From Bacteroidota bacterium (GTDB lineage: Bacteria > Bacteroidota > Bacteroidia > UKL13-3), in the NCBI GenBank assembly GCA_013298895.1, contig JAAFJM010000003.1, positions 124,001 to 188,000 of the forward strand: a DNA stretch of 64,000 bases, in the 5' to 3' direction. Each line of letters starts with the position of its first letter. Within the stretch, counting starts at the first letter, position 1. Shown here one piece after another: positions 61,227 to 64,000 of the stretch. The translations under genes and the position numbers were made by a program. Under the pieces are notes generated by a model that ran no database searches, was not told the origin of the DNA, and saw nothing but the letters and a program-made list of their open reading frames with translations.

Positions 61227-61420
61227 GTGATGGTTTTTTGGGGTTGCTTTAGGCTTCTGGCAACTGGCTTCTAGCAACTAGCAATAGACAATATGCAATA
61301 GGCAATTAACAATTAGCAAAATCAAAAGTAATATAACAATCTAGCAATTCAACAATCCAACAATTAAACAATCCAACAATCTCCAAATCAAAAATCAACA
61401 AATCAATAAATCAGAAATAA

Positions 61421-62158
61421 TCAACTCGGGTATTCAATTTTGTACTCTTGAAGGGTTTTAACAATTTTATCTAAAATGAAATAATTTTTATACCATTTTT
61501 TATCTGCAGGAACTACATGCCAATTGGACTTTTTAAAGGAATTGTTTATTACAAATTGATACGATTCTAAAAAGGCTTCATGATTGGCAATATCTTTCAC
61601 ATCTGCTTCTTGATACTTCCATTTTTTAGTAATATTTGTTTTACGTTCTGCTAATCTTTTTAATTGTTCGTTTTGCGAAATATGCAGAAAAAATTTAATC
61701 AATATTGTATCATTATTGATTAATCCTGCTTCAAAGTTGTTGATTTCATTGCATCTTTCTTCCAGTTGGTTTTTAGTTAATGTTTCATTCATTACCGGAA
61801 TCAACACATCTTCGTACTGTGAACGGTTAAATATTTGAATCATTCCTTTAGAAGGACAATGATTACTTATACGCCATAAAAAATGATGTGCAAGTTCTTC
61901 ATGCGTTGGTGCTTTAAACGATTTAACATTACATCCTGCTGGATTTACACCATAAAAAACATGCTTAACTGCACTGTCTTTTCCTGCAGTGTCCATTCCT
62001 TGCAGTATTATCAGTACTTTATATTTTTGTTGTGCAAATAACTTATCCTGAATTTGAATCAATGTTTCGGTCAATGCTATCATTTTCTGTTTAGCTTTTA
62101 ACTTGCATATTTTTTCGGTTGGATAGGTGTGTATGTGTAAAAGTATTGGATGTTTCAT
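61421..62158 (-). CDS. ppk2: polyphosphate kinase 2 family enzyme
   Basis: A 245-aa PPK2 of the one-domain (short) class. Walker A GMDTAGKDS (54-62), the following VKHVFYGVNPAGCNVKSFKAP, and Walker B-type FNRSQYEDVLIP (about 108-119) define the family. PPK2 uses polyphosphate to phosphorylate nucleotides (mostly GDP to GTP or ADP to ATP, AMP to ADP for some classes). The exact class is not decided here. The structured element copy B lies upstream. The window also has PPK1, so both making and spending of polyphosphate are encoded. Confidence 0.94.
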   Translation of the reverse strand: MKHPILLHIHTYPTEKICKLKAKQKMIALTETLIQIQDKLFAQQKYKVLIILQGMDTAGKDSAVKHVFYGVNPAGCNVKSFKAPTHEELAHHFLWRISNHCPSKGMIQIFNRSQYEDVLIPVMNETLTKNQLEERCNEINNFEAGLINNDTILIKFFLHISQNEQLKRLAERKTNITKKWKYQEADVKDIANHEAFLESYQFVINNSFKKSNWHVVPADKKWYKNYFILDKIVKTLQEYKIEYPS

Positions 62159-62443
62159 TTAATTATATTTATTATCAATCATTTACTTATTTTTAAGTTT
62201 AAGCACTTTTTTCTTCTTTCTTTTTCCATAGATGAAAAAGAAACAAAAAATCTAGGCAAAAAAATGCTTCCACCCACAAGGCTTTGGCTGGCCCGCTTTT
62301 TTGCCAGCCCAACGCGCACTTTATAATGGAAAAATTTAATAATTTTAAAGTTGATTTTAGTTTATTGATTTATTTCTTTTTATAATTCAATCCTAAAACC
62401 AAAGATGATTTTAAATTATAACTTCATTTATTATCAAAATATC
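62159..62443. other. spacer holding structured element copy B
   Basis: 285 bp without a gene between the barrel gene and ppk2. The GC-rich element at 62211-62321 fills its centre; the rest is AT-rich with no other structure seen. Confidence 0.6.
62211..62321 (-). repeat. structured dispersed element, copy B (candidate RNA)
   Basis: Read on the minus strand: CGCGTTGG start, AAGCGGGCC core, TGTGGGTGG and CTAG in the same order as copy A. Stem 1 pairs GGCAAAAAA with TTTTTTGCC (62297-62305 and 62255-62263, 9 bp perfect). Stem 2 pairs TTTCTTTTTC with GAAAAAGAAA (62234-62243 and 62217-62226, 10 bp perfect, loop ATCTATG). The stem sequences differ from copy A while pairing is kept. An alternative GGCTGGC/GCCAGCC pairing exists around the GCGG core. 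It lies between the barrel gene and ppk2, on their strand. Confidence 0.62.
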
Positions 62444-64000
62444 TTATTTATACAAAACCAACTCGGGTTTGGTTATAAAATAATCACGTGCTTTTATGTT
62501 GTAATTACTTATTGGATTAGCTGCAAAACTATTATCGGCAGTTCCTGGCATGAATGGATAAAAACCAATGGAAAGTTCAAAAGTGCTACTTACCAAGTAT
62601 TCGTTTCGTATAAGCACGCCAACTGCAAAAGCTTGGTAAAATGTATTGCTAAACATACTTCCAAAATTATTTGCCAATCCTGCTACACTGTAAAATAATA
62701 CTGGAGCAAACTGAAAACCAATAAACTTATATGGCATGTATAAAACAAACTCTAAGTTTAAAATGGCTTTGCTTTTTCCGTTTAGGCTATTGCTGCTAAA
62801 CCCATACATTTGAGAGCCGTTTAAATTTAAACTTTCATAACTTTCTCTATCAATTCCTTCCACAAATTTAAACCTTACAAACTGACGGTAATACCATTTA
62901 TGTAGTTGTTGCAAATCGGTAAAATAGTTTACATCAAAATTTACCACTCCATTTTTTAAATAATTTGAATTATAAAAGGTGCCATAACCTGCACTTAACG
63001 AGAGGTAACCAAAATTGTTAAAATGCTTACCAGTTCCATATTTAATACCTGTGTAATAAACAAGCGTATTCAACTCTTTCTTTAGCGTTCCTGCTACTAT
63101 TTCAAATACATTTCCTTGCGGAATATCTTCATTAGCACCATAACGAAATAAATACCTATCGCGGTAATACTTACGTTGCGAATAACCTAAATTTATTAAA
63201 AACAAAGATTCGTCTCTATTAACCCTATCGGTATCAATGGCAAATGTAGGTCGGTCAAAATATTCGCTTTTAAAGTACCTTGTACCTATTATGTAATTAC
63301 TAATTCGTTTATTGATGGATTCGGTTTTATTTTTAGCCTGACTAAAACTTTTAGCTGCCCAAACATCAAAAGTATTATAATTAATTGGGTAACTTTTAGT
63401 AATCCCTGTTTCGAAATAAGTTTGATTGTAAATCCTTAAATACTTATTGGAACTAATGCCTCCAGCCCATTTAGCTAATGGCGAAAAAAACAATCTTTCA
63501 ATATTTAAACCAAATTGATTATCGTCTTTAACGGTGCTGTAAAATGCAGCTGCGCTTATATATGTTTTTTTGATATTAAATATAGAATACCTTCCTGAAG
63601 TTGATAGATGCTGCCTGTCATTATTCCAAGCAAAACCTTGTTCATACTGATGCCCAAACCCTAAAATATTTTTATCATAAACTACCACATTAGGAGCTGT
63701 TAAATCAAAATTACTGCTAGCAGTGGCAGTCCATCTATCTTGTGTGACTACTAAAATATCAATGCTATCAGATTTTGAATCGGTATTTTTTTGTACATAA
63801 ATACGTGCATCAAAAGTATAGGGCGAAAGCCTTAAAATACGCTCCGTTTCAGAAATTGCAAGTACATCAACATGCTCGTTAGGTTTAAAAAGTAGTAAGT
63901 TTTTGATGATGTGTTCTTTGGTAGTTACATGGAATTTATTTCCTATTTTTTCTAAATAATCTGGTTTTTCACCATAAAAATTATTTACGGAATACCCAAA
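62444..64000 (-). CDS. BamA/TamA-like outer-membrane protein, truncated by window edge
   Basis: The coding frame runs open from 62444 past the GTG at 63688 to the last base of the window, so the start lies outside. The visible 518 codons begin (N to C) with FGYSVNNFY and a POTRA-like segment: HVTTKEHIIKNLLLFKPNEHV, ISETERILRLSPYTFDARIYV, SIDILVVTQDRWT. The rest (from about 63690) is a beta-barrel with alternating aromatic strands (GFGHQYEQGFAWNNDR, FNNFGYLSLSAGYGTFYNS). It should sit in the outer membrane and assist protein or lipid insertion, or transport; the substrate is unknown. Confidence 0.83.
   Translation of the reverse strand, partial: FGYSVNNFYGEKPDYLEKIGNKFHVTTKEHIIKNLLLFKPNEHVDVLAISETERILRLSPYTFDARIYVQKNTDSKSDSIDILVVTQDRWTATASSNFDLTAPNVVVYDKNILGFGHQYEQGFAWNNDRQHLSTSGRYSIFNIKKTYISAAAFYSTVKDDNQFGLNIERLFFSPLAKWAGGISSNKYLRIYNQTYFETGITKSYPINYNTFDVWAAKSFSQAKNKTESINKRISNYIIGTRYFKSEYFDRPTFAIDTDRVNRDESLFLINLGYSQRKYYRDRYLFRYGANEDIPQGNVFEIVAGTLKKELNTLVYYTGIKYGTGKHFNNFGYLSLSAGYGTFYNSNYLKNGVVNFDVNYFTDLQQLHKWYYRQFVRFKFVEGIDRESYESLNLNGSQMYGFSSNSLNGKSKAILNLEFVLYMPYKFIGFQFAPVLFYSVAGLANNFGSMFSNTFYQAFAVGVLIRNEYLVSSTFELSIGFYPFMPGTADNSFAANPISNYNIKARDYFITKPELVLYK

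Overview
The window is a 64 kb AT-rich chromosomal segment from a member of the Bacteroidota. The evidence is a T9SS C-terminal sorting domain (gene at 21838), an HU-fold/SPOR membrane protein (10321), a five-repeat DUF349 protein, a UpxY-type NusG paralog, a TonB-like protein, lipoproteins with short lipoboxes, A-rich start contexts almost without Shine-Dalgarno sequences, and three promoters of the form TTG-N19-TAnnYTTG, the Bacteroidota type. The organism is Gram-negative (KdsA, Mla lipid transport, a BamA/TamA-like barrel). I cannot place it below phylum. No tRNA, rRNA, CRISPR array, prophage or intact insertion sequence was found.

Layout. 1-6.1 kb: polyphosphate kinase 1 with a WD40 protein, an overlapping lipoprotein pair and a small DUF1801/membrane operon. 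6.1-7.9 kb: an HMA-AraC regulator flanked by spacers full of REP-like hairpins. 7.9-21.8 kb: UvrD/PcrA helicase, HU-SPOR protein, PIF1-like helicase with a C-terminal HTH, permease, SDR, KdsA, DUF349 protein and a YdeP-type molybdoenzyme. 21.8-32.5 kb: a T9SS-secreted protein, TonB-like protein, Tsp/Prc protease, DASH cryptochrome, ClpP and DedA. 32.6-35.7 kb: a tight three-gene operon of a sigma-54 activator, a stand-alone receiver and a phosphoglycosyl transferase that carries a degenerate receiver. 35.7-52.3 kb: mostly single housekeeping genes (AccC, YciO, M23/LysM, histone-H1-like protein, CinA, HupE, glycolate-oxidase-like protein, PstS-like and CsgG-like lipoproteins, RluF, acyl-ACP desaturase, UpxY). 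52.3-56.4 kb: a POT transporter and a repeat-rich spacer region. 56.4-64 kb: a nitroreductase-Dps-MlaEFD operon, NAD(P)HX dehydratase, PPK2 and a truncated outer-membrane barrel gene at the edge.

How the genes connect. PPK1 and PPK2 together suggest an active polyphosphate cycle. MlaEFD, the BamA/TamA-like protein, KdsA, M23/LysM and HU-SPOR proteins serve the envelope. The three-receiver operon looks like a phosphorelay feeding surface polysaccharide synthesis. ClpP, Tsp, Dps, DASH cryptochrome and UvrD cover stress and quality control.

The strongest candidate for something undescribed is a dispersed intergenic element in two copies (about 55938-56050 on + and 62211-62321 on -). The copies share core motifs, while two stems keep their pairing despite different sequences, the signature of a structured RNA or hairpin mobile element. 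Next in interest are the pseudo-receiver/phosphoglycosyl transferase fusion and its four-cysteine insert, a recurrent G-poor CAAC-type tract placed just before start codons, and a lipoprotein gene whose signal peptide is split by a one-base frameshift.
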